Shown here one piece after another: positions 7,976 through 17,259 of a stretch of DNA of 64,000 bases. The position numbers were made by a program, and so were the translations under genes. Positions within the stretch are counted from its first letter, which is position 1. The number at the start of each line of letters is the position of its first letter. The notes beneath the pieces are model-generated. The model had not been told where the DNA came from, did not search any database, and saw nothing but the letters and a program-made list of their open reading frames with translations. This DNA comes from DATNPH01 sp036703315 (GTDB lineage Bacteria > Cyanobacteriota > Cyanobacteriia > Cyanobacteriales > Coleofasciculaceae): positions 1 through 64,000 of the forward strand of contig DATNPH010000087.1 in NCBI GenBank assembly GCA_036703315.1. The letters are read 5' to 3'.

Positions 7976-9247
7976 ATGGCTAATCCGATTAAGTGGGCAA
8001 ATGCCTTATCAACCCGTCCCTCTTTGGAAGCGGCAGTCGCGGAAGTGGTAGACCGTGCTCAGCAGTCGTTGGGGATGCCAGCCAACTTAGGTCTGGTGTT
8101 TATCTCGTCTGCCTATGCCAGTGAGTATTCTCGTGTCATGCCTCTACTGAAGGAACGGCTATCCGTGCCGATGCTGATTGGCTGTGGTGGGAGTGGCATT
8201 ATTGGGATGAATACCCAAGGCGAGGCGCAAGAAGTTGAGGGAGCACCCGGTCTGAGCCTCAGTTTAGCTCATCTACCTGATGTCAGCGTTCACGCTTTTT
8301 ATATCCCCCCTGATAAGTTACCCGACCTAGATAGTTCTCCAGACACCTGGGTAGACTTAGTTGGCGTCTTACCGCAAGAGCAACCCCAATTCATTTTGCT
8401 AGCCGAGCCTTTCTCCTCTGGAATTAATGACTTACTTCGAGGGTTAGATTTTGCTTATCCAGGGTCGAACAAGGTAGGAGGACTGGCGAGCGCTGGCTCT
8501 ATGGGTGTTCAGAGCGGCTTATTTTATTTTTCCCAAAAGACGCCACAGGCTCCATCTCTATACCGTGAGGGAATAGTTGGGCTGGCTTTGAGCGGCAATA
8601 TTGTTTTAGAAACGATTGTGGCACAGGGCTGTCGTCCGATTGGGAAAACTTACCAGGTGACAAAAGTCGAGCGGAATATTCTGCTGGAAGTGGCAGAACA
8701 GAATGGTGCCCAGATGACAACTGGCGAGGCTGAGTCCCGTCCTCCTCTAGCCGTCTTGCGAGATCTAATCCAAGATCTGAGTGATGCAGACCGACAATTG
8801 GCACAACATTCCCTGTTTGTTGGTGTTGCCCGAGATGAATTTAAGCTGCAACTGGGTCCAGGAGACTTTCTGATTCGCAATTTGTTAGGAGTAGACCCAA
8901 GGGTGGGAGCGATCGCAATTGGGTCTAACATTCGACCGGGTCAGCGTATCCAGTTTCATCTACGCGATGCTCGTACTTCAGAGGAAGACTTGGAACTGTT
9001 GCTTCAGGGATATCAAAAAGAAGCGTCTAATACCGAAGACTCTGTTGGTGCCCTGATGTTCTCCTGTCTAGGACGAGGTGAAGGACTCTACGGTAAGCCT
9101 AATTTTGATTCTCAACTGTTCCGCCGCTATCTAAATAACACTCAGCTGGGCGGTTTCTTTTGCAATGGAGAGATTGGTCCGGTGGGTGGCAGTACGTTTC
9201 TGCACGGCTACACCTCAGTGTTTGGGATTTGCCATGCAAAGGATTGA
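7976..9247 (+). CDS. FIST N/C domain sensory protein
   Basis: The protein carries an N-terminal FIST domain (LGLVFISSAYASEYSRVMPLL, then a conserved GCGGSGIIG) and a FIST_C region towards the end (ALMFSCLGRGEGLYG, then GGFFCNGEIGPVGG). FIST proteins are soluble small-ligand sensors, often fused to or near signalling enzymes; here it stands alone without an output domain. I chose ATG 7976 (MANPIKWANALSTR), where the conserved part begins. The frame stays open to TTG 7925, which would add 17 residues and has no better ribosome site. The proposed ligand class (amino acids) is known only from family-level prediction. Confidence 0.85.
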   Translation: MANPIKWANALSTRPSLEAAVAEVVDRAQQSLGMPANLGLVFISSAYASEYSRVMPLLKERLSVPMLIGCGGSGIIGMNTQGEAQEVEGAPGLSLSLAHLPDVSVHAFYIPPDKLPDLDSSPDTWVDLVGVLPQEQPQFILLAEPFSSGINDLLRGLDFAYPGSNKVGGLASAGSMGVQSGLFYFSQKTPQAPSLYREGIVGLALSGNIVLETIVAQGCRPIGKTYQVTKVERNILLEVAEQNGAQMTTGEAESRPPLAVLRDLIQDLSDADRQLAQHSLFVGVARDEFKLQLGPGDFLIRNLLGVDPRVGAIAIGSNIRPGQRIQFHLRDARTSEEDLELLLQGYQKEASNTEDSVGALMFSCLGRGEGLYGKPNFDSQLFRRYLNNTQLGGFFCNGEIGPVGGSTFLHGYTSVFGICHAKD

Positions 9248-9331
9248 ACAACCACTCCCTGTAGAGGAAGTGAATTCTCCTGCAACTGTTCATGGTTCAT
9301 GGCACATTGTTCATTAGGCCTCTGGGGAGTT

Positions 9332-10432
9332 TCACAACAGTAGCGTTGTGTGGTTGTCAATGAACGCAGGTTTCCCATCATGAGTGATAGCGCTATAGGC
9401 TTCAAAGTAGCGGCGGGCAGCAGGGAAAAAATCTGGGAAGTTAAACAGGGGATCACCGGCAGCAATATCAGCCCAGAAGTAGCGCAGACTGGGGACAAGT
9501 TGTTGAGCGTCAGCCAGGGATAAATTTAAAGGTTCAGCTGTGAGAAGTTTAAGCATGAACGGATAAGAGCGATCGCCTATCCATTGTCGTGACATCTCTG
9601 GCAGATTTTCCCAACCTGGCACAGCTGACACACGATAGGACTGAATTTGCAACCCTCTTTTCCCCTGGTCATTGGTTCGTAGCTGCACTATCCGGTAAGG
9701 ATGGGGATAGCTAACCAATGAACCCGTTGTAATATCGTAGATCCCTTCGTGGTAAGCGACATCTTGGACATGCAAGTGACCTGTAAATACCAAATTTACC
9801 CCAGCTGCCTTTAGAATTTTCCGCAGTACCGAGGCATTGTCCAACATATATCGCCGTCCTAGCGGATGGTCAGCTTGCCCTGGTAGATGCTCCACAACAT
9901 TGTGATGTATCATCACCAGCACCAACTTATCTTGAACCTGTGTCAACACCTGCTCAAGCCATGCTAATTGCTGCTCATCCAGACATCCCACTTGTTTACC
10001 AGAGGCATCAAACTGGTTAGAATTCAGCCCAATTAGCTGCACTCCTGGTAGCACTTCACAGGTATAGTACAATTGCTCTGAATCGTCATAGCCAAACTGA
10101 CGGTAGTAGTAGGGAAAATCTTTCAATCCAATCGAGGGTTCATTTGGCAGTAGATTAGGGACATCATGATTCCCCGGAACAACGTAAACCGGAAAAGGTA
10201 GCTGGCTCAACCGCTCTTGTAACCAAGCATGATTATCCCGTTCACCGTGCTGGGTCAAGTCTCCTGGTAGTAGGAGAAAGTCAATCTCTTGCTGCGTCAA
10301 ATGATCCAAAACATGCTCTAGCGCAGGAATACTAACTTCCACTAAATGGAATCGGCTGGGATTATCCCAGATAGTGTGTGGCAACCCAATATGCAGGTCG
10401 CTCACTACCGCAAAGCGAAAATTTAGATCCAT
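9332..10432 (-). CDS. Calcineurin-like metallophosphoesterase (class III cyclic-nucleotide phosphodiesterase-like)
   Basis: All five metal-binding blocks are present: DLH (D12, H14), GD (57-58), GNHD (87-90), HH (176-177) and GHLH (218-221). Their order and spacing fit the CpdA/Icc-type class III phosphodiesterases, so cAMP hydrolysis is possible but not shown. The C-terminal third (about 260-366) is an extra region with no motif I recognise; it makes the protein longer than CpdA (about 275). It is cytosolic, with no signal peptide. It converges on the FIST gene with only 84 bp between the stops, and is divergent from trmB. Confidence 0.88.
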   Translation of the reverse strand: MDLNFRFAVVSDLHIGLPHTIWDNPSRFHLVEVSIPALEHVLDHLTQQEIDFLLLPGDLTQHGERDNHAWLQERLSQLPFPVYVVPGNHDVPNLLPNEPSIGLKDFPYYYRQFGYDDSEQLYYTCEVLPGVQLIGLNSNQFDASGKQVGCLDEQQLAWLEQVLTQVQDKLVLVMIHHNVVEHLPGQADHPLGRRYMLDNASVLRKILKAAGVNLVFTGHLHVQDVAYHEGIYDITTGSLVSYPHPYRIVQLRTNDQGKRGLQIQSYRVSAVPGWENLPEMSRQWIGDRSYPFMLKLLTAEPLNLSLADAQQLVPSLRYFWADIAAGDPLFNFPDFFPAARRYFEAYSAITHDGKPAFIDNHTTLLL

Positions 10433-10577
10433 CGTATAACTTTAATTTAAAAATGGGCAGAGGGAGTGCTGAGTAGTGACTAGGGGAAAAAGATTTTCAT
10501 AGCTTCTTTGGGCGGAAAGTTCATGGCGTCTCACTTAAGAATCACTATAGTATTGTTGCCTAAGTCGGCTAGAAAGT

Positions 10578-10584
10578 AGGGAGG
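10578..10584 (+). promoter_or_regulatory. Ribosome binding site supporting the TTG start of trmB
   Basis: AGGGAGG lies eight bases before TTG 10593. No in-frame ATG or GTG is equally well placed. Confidence 0.65.
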
Positions 10585-10592
10585 TAAAAACG

Positions 10593-11234
10593 TTGCCAAG
10601 AGTTCGAGTGCGTCAACATGTTAATCCACTGAGTAAAAAATACCAGACACCCGTCAGTCCTCCCAATTGGGAGAATGTTTATGCCCAAGCCAATCAGCCT
10701 TTACATCTAGATATTGGCTGTGCCAAGGGAGAGTTTTTGTTGAGTATGGCTCAACTGCAACCCGACTGGAATTTCCTGGGATTAGAAATTCGGGAGCCAT
10801 TGGTAGAGCAGGCCACGGCTAAGATTTCAGAGTTGGGGTTGAGCAATATCCACTTTTTGTTTTGCAACGTCAACAACTCTTTAAAACCACTGATTGAATC
10901 GCTTCCTGCTGGGATGTTACGGCGCGTCACTATCCAATTTCCTGACCCTTGGTTCAAAAAGCGACAAGCAAAACGGCGTTTAGTGCAGCCAAACTTAGTA
11001 GATACCCTAGCTAATTACTTGACTGATGAGGGAGTTGTTTTTCTTCAGTCTGATGTTGAAGCCGTGGCAGTGGAAATGTGCGATCGCTTTGAAGCTCACC
11101 CAGCCTTCCAAAGACAAGCCACCCATACCTGGTTAGCAACTAACCCTCTGCCAGTTCCCACTGAGCGAGAACTCTCCACACTTTCTCGCGGTGAACCTGT
11201 CTATCGAGCTTTGTTTCTTCACCGTGAAGAGTAA
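10593..11234 (+). CDS. trmB: tRNA (guanine-N7-)-methyltransferase
   Basis: TrmB methylates G46 in the variable loop of tRNAs. The SAM-binding motif LHLDIGCAKGEFLLSMA (about 38-54), FLGLEIRE and the family signature IQFPDPWFKKRQAKRR (about 114-129) are all present. The 213-residue length is normal. The TTG start at 10593 is chosen because of the strong Shine-Dalgarno eight bases upstream; the protein would begin MPRVRVRQHVNPLS, as in relatives. It is convergent with the mannosyltransferase gene, with 67 bp between stops. Confidence 0.95.
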   Translation: MPRVRVRQHVNPLSKKYQTPVSPPNWENVYAQANQPLHLDIGCAKGEFLLSMAQLQPDWNFLGLEIREPLVEQATAKISELGLSNIHFLFCNVNNSLKPLIESLPAGMLRRVTIQFPDPWFKKRQAKRRLVQPNLVDTLANYLTDEGVVFLQSDVEAVAVEMCDRFEAHPAFQRQATHTWLATNPLPVPTERELSTLSRGEPVYRALFLHREE

Positions 11235-11301
11235 TAACAAATCCAGTTCTTGGGAATCGGAAATAGGCAATAATCCAAGCCATTCCCAATTTCCAAAATC
11301 C

Positions 11302-12765
11302 CTAAATCCAGGAAGGAAACCACATGCGGAGGTTATAAGCTTTAACAGACAAGGGAAGACCCAAGTAAATTGGTAACCAGAACACAAAAGCCACTAGAAC
11401 CAAAAAGATTACAGTGATACCAGCACTGCGATATTGAGGCTCCTTACTATTCAACCAACGGTCAACCAACCAAGCGAGTGCCAACCCAGAAAACACAGAT
11501 GCTCCCATGTAGTGGTAGAGAAACGTGCAGCGAGTCACTCTCACCCACGGTAACAAGCTTGCCAGCCAGTTAAGAACGAGATAAAGCGAAATCCAGGTTT
11601 GGGGAGTTAGGAGAGATTTCCAACCCGCTACTTTGAGGAAGTGTTGAGTTAACAGCACTAGCAGCAGTAAGATTGCTGCTGTCGAGAGCCACCATAAGAT
11701 GGGATTGCCCATAGCATGGACATCATAAATCACTTTACCAACACCGGAAGGCAAGGGCGGGTAAGCTGGCACTGGCTCAGTTGTGTTAAGTGCAGTCTGA
11801 TAGAAGTAGGCAACGGGACGCCACATCAAGATCCAGCTATACCACTTAGAACAATAAGGATGTACCTCAGGACCACTACCAATTTTTTCGTGGAATGTCA
11901 GAATATCGTGTTGGGCTTGCCAGAATCCAGGCGTTGGATTCATCTGTAAGTGAGGAATCCAGAGGAGACTGTAGGTGAGTGCTGGGATAATGGCTAAGTT
12001 CAGGAAAACATGCAGGACATTCAGTTGAGTTAGGTTTTGCAAGGGATTGCGTAGCAAGTGTAATGCATGGCTCCTTGATGACTCGGTTACGCCCGTTTTT
12101 GTTCTTACCAATTGCAAAACCCAAGCAGCTGCCCAAACCATATAGATACCGAGCAGGAACCACAAGCCATTCCACTTAACACAGGCTGAAGCTCCAAAAA
12201 ACACACCCGATAACACCAGCATGATCCAGCGCCGTCGTCCTGGACGATGCAGTGCTAACAGAAAACACAACTGACCCAGTAATCCAAGGATATCCAGATA
12301 GACGTTATTCAGGGCATAGCGAGACTCTACCAGAAACAGACCATCAGTAGCCGCAAACAGCGCGGCGATCAAGGCAAAGCTCTTGCGCCGATTTAACTGA
12401 TAGGCAAGTGCGGCAACTACTAAAGGAATAAACGAGCCAGTTAGAGCATTTAGCCAACGGTAACTCCAGGTAGAACGCAAAGAACCTGTTAAACCGTTGA
12501 CTGTATCCTGTCCGATGGGGAGGTGAGAGCCAATCCACATGCCAATAGCAATGAAGTATTGGCTCAAGGGGGGATGGGCGTTGAAAAAGTGTTTCCCGAT
12601 TAAGTAGTTATTGGCAAATATAGCGTAATAAACTTCATCAAACACTAAGGCATTAAATCGACTCAGTCCCCAAAAACGCAGGGCGACTGAGAGCAAAAAG
12701 ATGCCAGTCATGCCGATGCCAAACCAGGGTATAGACGAGTTAGATAGCTTTTTAGACAAAGTCAT
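11302..12765 (-). CDS. PMT-type dolichyl-phosphate-mannose--protein mannosyltransferase-like membrane enzyme
   Basis: 487 residues with about ten or eleven hydrophobic helices. The catalytic FDEVYYA (acidic pair D43, E44) in the first extracytoplasmic loop and the HPPLSQ motif (64-69) are classic for the GT39/PMT fold. Such enzymes transfer sugars from polyprenyl phosphate to proteins or glycans on the outer face of the plasma membrane. Whether the acceptor is protein O-mannosylation or a lipid glycan cannot be told. It is a monocistronic minus-strand gene, divergent from the NCS2 permease with about 108 bp between. Confidence 0.88.
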   Translation of the reverse strand: MTLSKKLSNSSIPWFGIGMTGIFLLSVALRFWGLSRFNALVFDEVYYAIFANNYLIGKHFFNAHPPLSQYFIAIGMWIGSHLPIGQDTVNGLTGSLRSTWSYRWLNALTGSFIPLVVAALAYQLNRRKSFALIAALFAATDGLFLVESRYALNNVYLDILGLLGQLCFLLALHRPGRRRWIMLVLSGVFFGASACVKWNGLWFLLGIYMVWAAAWVLQLVRTKTGVTESSRSHALHLLRNPLQNLTQLNVLHVFLNLAIIPALTYSLLWIPHLQMNPTPGFWQAQHDILTFHEKIGSGPEVHPYCSKWYSWILMWRPVAYFYQTALNTTEPVPAYPPLPSGVGKVIYDVHAMGNPILWWLSTAAILLLLVLLTQHFLKVAGWKSLLTPQTWISLYLVLNWLASLLPWVRVTRCTFLYHYMGASVFSGLALAWLVDRWLNSKEPQYRSAGITVIFLVLVAFVFWLPIYLGLPLSVKAYNLRMWFPSWI

Positions 12766-12873
12766 AAAACCCCGCTTTATAGCTCCAAAGCTTTTTGGGA
12801 ACTGTGTCGCATTATTCCAAACATTACTTAATTAGACATTAATCTTATGTGTGGTGCGTGTCGGGCTATAGCC

Positions 12874-14316
12874 ATGAGCAACAGAGATGTTAATGAGTTG
12901 AGTGATCACGAAGTCGGTTCCAGTCATCAACCACAACCTGGTGGGTGGCAGGGAGCGATCGCCCGGTTCTTCAATTTTGAAGAATACCGGACGAATTTTC
13001 GCACAGAAGTGCTGGCGGGTATCACCACATTTATGACAATGGCATACATCCTGGCAGTCAATCCAGGAATTTTGTCGAATGCGATTTTTCTGCAAAAGCC
13101 CCAGGATTTGTTTAGTGAGCTAGTAATTGCCACAGCGATTTCTAGTGCGATCGCTACTCTTCTGATGGGCTTAGTCTCTAATTATCCCTTTGCCATGGCT
13201 CCCGGTATGGGGCTGAATGCCTTTTTTACATTTTCCATCGTCAAGGGATTGGGAATTGACTGGCGCGTTGCCCTCACAGCCGTTTTACTTGAGGGGCTTC
13301 TAACGCTTGCCCTGACTGTATCAAATATCCGAACCTATGTGGTTAACGCTATTCCCGAATGCCTCAAACAAGCCACGGCTGCTGGAATTGGCTTTTTCCT
13401 TGCTTATATCGCCTTGGCTGGCGATCCAAAGACGGGAGGAGCCGGTCTAATTGTTGCCAATCCGGCTACGAAAACGGCTCTGGGAGACTTGAGTCAGCCG
13501 CCGACGTTGATGGCTATAGCGGGTCTTCTGATTACCATCGCTTTTGTTGCTCGTCGCATCAAAGGAGCGCTACTTTGGGGAATTTTAGCAACTGCCTTAC
13601 TCGGATGGATTCTCGGTGTCGCCCCTTGGCCTCAAGGACTTATCGGTTTCCCCCAGTGGCCTGGAGATTTACTGGGGCAATCTGTTATCGGACTGGGTCG
13701 CCTGAGCCAAACTAATCTGTGGGATTTACTAGCAATCATCTTTGTCTTAGCGTTTGTGGATTTATTTGATACGGTTGGCACCTTGTCAGGCGTGGGTATA
13801 CAAGGGGGATATATTGATGAAAACGGTGAACTGCCGCGTGCTGGTAAAACATTAATTGCGGATGCCTGTGGCACGACAGTTGGAGCAGTCCTGGGAACTT
13901 CCCCTGTCACGACCTACATTGAGTCAGCAGCAGGAGTCGCTGAGGGGGGACGTACAGGATTTACATCCGTCATTGTCGCCATCTTATTTACCCTGTCGAT
14001 ATTTTTTATCCCCCTATTGGCAGCTATTCCCGCCTTTGCTACAGCACCAGCACTGATCATTGTCGGTGTATTGATGGCAGCGAATGTCCGGCTGATTCGT
14101 TGGAATGACTCAGCTGAGGCAATTCCCTCATTTTTGATAATTTTGCTGATGCCCTTGACTTACTCCATTGCTGAAGGGTTGGCGATCGGTTTCATTACCT
14201 ACCCCTTAGTTAAAGCCTTTCAGGGTAAAGCTCATGAAATCAGCCTCGCTGTATGGATTCTTGCCGGCGTATTTGTGCTGCGATTTATCCTCATGGCGCT
14301 GAAAATTGGTGCCTGA
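12874..14316 (+). CDS. NCS2 family nucleobase permease (AzgA/guanine-hypoxanthine type)
   Basis: A polytopic transporter of about 480 residues. The N-terminal FFNFEEYRTNFRTEVLAGIT leads into TTFMTMAYILAVNPGIL, which is typical of the AzgA/GhxP purine branch of NCS2. FAMAPGMGLNAFF and LFDTVGTLSGV are the conserved substrate-site helices TM3 and TM8. It most likely imports guanine, hypoxanthine or adenine by proton symport. I prefer ATG 12874 (MSNRDVNELSDHEVG); the frame also allows ATG 12847, which adds nine cysteine-containing residues untypical of the family. Neither has a good ribosome site. Confidence 0.92.
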   Translation: MSNRDVNELSDHEVGSSHQPQPGGWQGAIARFFNFEEYRTNFRTEVLAGITTFMTMAYILAVNPGILSNAIFLQKPQDLFSELVIATAISSAIATLLMGLVSNYPFAMAPGMGLNAFFTFSIVKGLGIDWRVALTAVLLEGLLTLALTVSNIRTYVVNAIPECLKQATAAGIGFFLAYIALAGDPKTGGAGLIVANPATKTALGDLSQPPTLMAIAGLLITIAFVARRIKGALLWGILATALLGWILGVAPWPQGLIGFPQWPGDLLGQSVIGLGRLSQTNLWDLLAIIFVLAFVDLFDTVGTLSGVGIQGGYIDENGELPRAGKTLIADACGTTVGAVLGTSPVTTYIESAAGVAEGGRTGFTSVIVAILFTLSIFFIPLLAAIPAFATAPALIIVGVLMAANVRLIRWNDSAEAIPSFLIILLMPLTYSIAEGLAIGFITYPLVKAFQGKAHEISLAVWILAGVFVLRFILMALKIGA

Positions 14317-14453
14317 GCACTAAAATCTAAAGGATGTTCTTGGTGTTTGATGTGAACTGCCCTCAACAGTATTGGGAGCATAAGTTAAAACTAAAAAGTC
14401 AAAAACAAGACTTCATAGATAAATCTACAGATAAATCTAGATTTCGTCTCGGT

Positions 14454-14488
14454 CAACAGTGGACAGTGAGCAGTAGATAGTGAGTAAG
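14454..14488 (+). repeat. Heptamer array overlapping the start of the EEP-family gene
   Basis: Consecutive 7-bp units CAACAGT, GGACAGT, GAGCAGT, AGATAGT and GAGTAAG run from 14454 to 14488. The GTG used as start codon (14480) lies inside the array. Confidence 0.65.
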
Positions 14489-15298
14489 GACTACTTAATC
14501 AAGGTCATGAGCTTAAACTTGCGCTATGACAAGCCTGACCCTGGTAACAATGCTTGGACAGTACGGAAAGCGGCAGTAGCCGCACTCATCAACTCTTATG
14601 CACCGGATATTATTGGAACTCAAGAAGGAAAAGCACATCAACTGCTGGATTTGCATCGGTTGCTGCCAGATTACCAAAGTGTAGGAGGCGATCGCACAGG
14701 CACAGGCACAGATGAGCATTGTGCCATCTTCTACCACACGCAGCGGATCAAGTGCCTCGTAACAGGTGATTTCTCTTTGAGTGACACCCCTGAAATTCCA
14801 GGCAGCATCAGTTCAACTTGGGGCAATTCTTTGCCGCGTATGGTTAGCTGGGCTGTATTTGCCGCTGGGGGTGAACAAAAAACGATTGCTCTGTTGAATA
14901 CCCATCTCGATTACGAAAGCCCCCGAGCGCGAGAACTGAGTGTAGCACTGATACGCGATCACTTAAGTAACTTCAATCCAGCCGAGACTTATTTGATGAT
15001 CACAGGTGACTTTAATGCTGAGCCTGGTTCTGTTACCCGGCAGGCATTGGAACAGCCGCTGCTCAATGGTTTACACCTCCAGGATGTCCTTGCTGATGTT
15101 GAATTAGAGCAACAGCTGAGCTTCCATGATTTCACGGGTAAAGCATTCGTTGCGATCGACACGATTTACTGCGACTCTCGATTGAGTCTCCGGGACGTGA
15201 AGGTAGACACTGGGCAATGGGAGGGGATTTGGCCTTCTGATCACTTTTCGGTAGCCGCAGATTTTGTATTTGCGCTATCAAAGGTTAGTAGCACTTAA
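14480..15298 (+). CDS. Endonuclease/exonuclease/phosphatase (EEP) family hydrolase
   Basis: An EEP-fold metal-dependent phosphodiesterase or phosphatase of 272 residues. Motifs in order: VMSLNLRYD (Asn ligand), IIGTQEG (catalytic Glu), LLNTHLDYES (His), ITGDFNAEP (Asp/Asn pair) and the terminal WPSDHFSV (Asp-His). All catalytic residues are present. The substrate is not readable; relatives include nucleases and lipid/sugar phosphatases. No signal peptide is seen. The GTG start lies within a heptamer repeat and lacks a ribosome site. ATG 14507 has AAGG just upstream but would cut the first beta strand (YLIKVMSLNL), so I keep GTG. Confidence 0.85.
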   Translation: MSKDYLIKVMSLNLRYDKPDPGNNAWTVRKAAVAALINSYAPDIIGTQEGKAHQLLDLHRLLPDYQSVGGDRTGTGTDEHCAIFYHTQRIKCLVTGDFSLSDTPEIPGSISSTWGNSLPRMVSWAVFAAGGEQKTIALLNTHLDYESPRARELSVALIRDHLSNFNPAETYLMITGDFNAEPGSVTRQALEQPLLNGLHLQDVLADVELEQQLSFHDFTGKAFVAIDTIYCDSRLSLRDVKVDTGQWEGIWPSDHFSVAADFVFALSKVSST

Positions 15299-15404
15299 AA
15301 TCAAAAAAAAAAGAAAAGTTGCTTTATTTTTTGTAACCGTTTATGCTGCAATTACTTTAAGAACGCTTCATAGTCACAGAAATTATTACTCGGCTTGTGC
15401 AACC

Positions 15405-15839
15405 ATGAAGAAACAATCATTCCCTCTAGCTGCCATCATCTCTGCTGCTGTCTTAGTCAGTGGTATAACGCTTGTTACAACGAATTCAGCTCATGCCTGT
15501 CCTTTCGGGAAGAATAAAGGGATTAAAGCTGGAAGTTCTGGAAACTCACCCACTCTCACCTCCAGGCAGCTCAACTCTGAGAATAGTAATATCAACAAGT
15601 TAGAAATTATTGGTGGTGGTCTAGCCGCACTAGCTGGGGTATTGGTTGTCGGTATGGTTTATAAAGCGCGCCGTGCTGGTCAAGAAGCTGATAAATTTTT
15701 GGCAGGGCTTCCTCAAGAAGCATCTTTCGAAGCAACCTCTTGGCAAAGTTCAATTCCTCTAGAAGAGCTTTGTGAATCAAAATCTGAACAAGAAACGGCT
15801 GACTCAAAGCCGGAAAAGGATTTAACTCTGGTGGGTTAG
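15405..15839 (+). CDS. Small secreted or membrane-anchored protein, unknown
   Basis: 144 residues from ATG 15405; the longer open frame upstream has no coding character. Residues 1-30 form a signal peptide (MKKQSFPLAAIISAAVLVSG, then a cleavage-like SAHA before CPFG). A second hydrophobic segment, about 64-84 (IIGGGLAALAGVLVVGMVYK), is followed by an acidic tail. It is therefore probably exported and anchored. The Cys right after AHA is not in a canonical lipobox. I do not recognise the family. It follows the EEP gene by about 100 bp on the same strand. Confidence 0.6.
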   Translation: MKKQSFPLAAIISAAVLVSGITLVTTNSAHACPFGKNKGIKAGSSGNSPTLTSRQLNSENSNINKLEIIGGGLAALAGVLVVGMVYKARRAGQEADKFLAGLPQEASFEATSWQSSIPLEELCESKSEQETADSKPEKDLTLVG

Positions 15840-16035
15840 TTGTTCAAAACTTTTCGATGGTTAATCAACGGTTGCCTGATCAGGTGAATCAACATACTAG
15901 ATGACGTGTGATCCCACCTGATGCGAGCAGACAAATATTTATATCTTCATGAAAAAATAGCTTTGGTAAGATGAGGAAGACCAAGCGCAGCCGGATGTCC
16001 AAGTAGTGATACTGGGCATTCATCAACACAGCCCT

Positions 16036-17166
16036 ATGATGGATTCCATCAATAAGCTTCCTCGCCAGTTCAGTATCGGGTTAATCTTCCCGATAATTTT
16101 TCTGAACGGCTGGCTCCTGCTCATATTGGTTCAGCAGCTACAGCCTTTATTCAGCGTTTTAGTTACAGCTACCCTAATCGCATTTTTGCTGGATTATCCA
16201 ATTCGCTTCCTTCAGCAACGGGGAGTAAACCGAAGCTTGGCTGTGGGAGTCGTGTTCCTGCTATTTTTGATGATTTTAGGCACCATAGGGCTAGTCTTGG
16301 GTCCAATCATCCTGCGGCAGGCAAATGAACTATTGATCAGGCTACCTGATTGGCTTAAGTCGGGTCAGCAGCAACTCCAAAGCCTGGAAGATTGGGCAGT
16401 TGCTCAACAGTTACCCATTGACTTGAGTAGCACCTATAGTCAGCTAATTGAGCGATTAACTATCGTACTGCGCTCCCTAACCAGTCAACTGATTAGCTTA
16501 ATCTTCAATACGATTGGCAGTATCGTCAATGTTTTCTTGACGCTAGTATTGGCGATCTTTTTAGTTCTAAGAGGGGGGAGCCTCTGGAATGGTATCTTAA
16601 GCTGGTTCCCCGACCAATGGAACCGTCAAATTCGCCAATCTCTGCCGCAGAATTTCGAGCGATTCATTGCGGGTCAAGTCATCCTGGCAACGATAATAGG
16701 CATTGCTCAGACAACAGCTCAGTCGATCTTGGGTGTACCTTTGGCTCAGCTATTTGGATTTGGGATTGGAGCAGCGAGCTTGATTCCGTTTGGTGGCACT
16801 GCCTGCATTGTTGTGGTGAGTTTGTTGCTTGCGCTCAACAATTTCTGGCTAGGGGTCAAGGTTTTGTTGGTGGCGATCGTAATTAACCAAATTTGTGAGA
16901 ATGTCTTGGGTCCGCGTATTGTTGGCGAACTGACAGGGCTAAATCCAGTGTGGATGCTGATTTCGCTGGATCTTGGGGTTAAGATTGGAGGGGTTCTAGG
17001 GTTGCTGGTAGCCGTGCCGATCGCTAGTTTCATCAAGGCAACGTTTGATACCCTGCGAGCTTCCACATTCAGTACTCAGGTTGTACCCGTTGCCGCAGAA
17101 ATTGCTCCGAGTCCTGAAAGGAATGACCAGCCCAAAAATTTAACCAATACCTCAGACGTATCGTAA
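16036..17166 (+). CDS. AI-2E family (PerM/TqsA-type) transporter
   Basis: A membrane protein of about 376 residues with the AI-2E/UPF0118 layout: two N-terminal helices (FPIIFLNGWLLLILV, LFSVLVTATLIAFLLDYPI), a third (LAVGVVFLLFLMILGTIGLV), a long amphipathic cytoplasmic stretch (about 110-165), then four or five helices ending in GGVLGLLVAVPIASFIKA. Family members export small molecules or act as ion/proton antiporters; the substrate here is unknown. ATG 16036 (MMDSINKLPRQ) is preferred over GTG 16006, whose ten extra residues look non-native. Confidence 0.88.
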   Translation: MMDSINKLPRQFSIGLIFPIIFLNGWLLLILVQQLQPLFSVLVTATLIAFLLDYPIRFLQQRGVNRSLAVGVVFLLFLMILGTIGLVLGPIILRQANELLIRLPDWLKSGQQQLQSLEDWAVAQQLPIDLSSTYSQLIERLTIVLRSLTSQLISLIFNTIGSIVNVFLTLVLAIFLVLRGGSLWNGILSWFPDQWNRQIRQSLPQNFERFIAGQVILATIIGIAQTTAQSILGVPLAQLFGFGIGAASLIPFGGTACIVVVSLLLALNNFWLGVKVLLVAIVINQICENVLGPRIVGELTGLNPVWMLISLDLGVKIGGVLGLLVAVPIASFIKATFDTLRASTFSTQVVPVAAEIAPSPERNDQPKNLTNTSDVS

Positions 17167-17259
17167 GTTCTTGGGTAATACTTAGCCGTCCATATCATCG
17201 CGCTAGACTGTTCGGTAAGTCTTAGTGGACTTTTAGTGCGATCGCTTCCCTACGAAACT

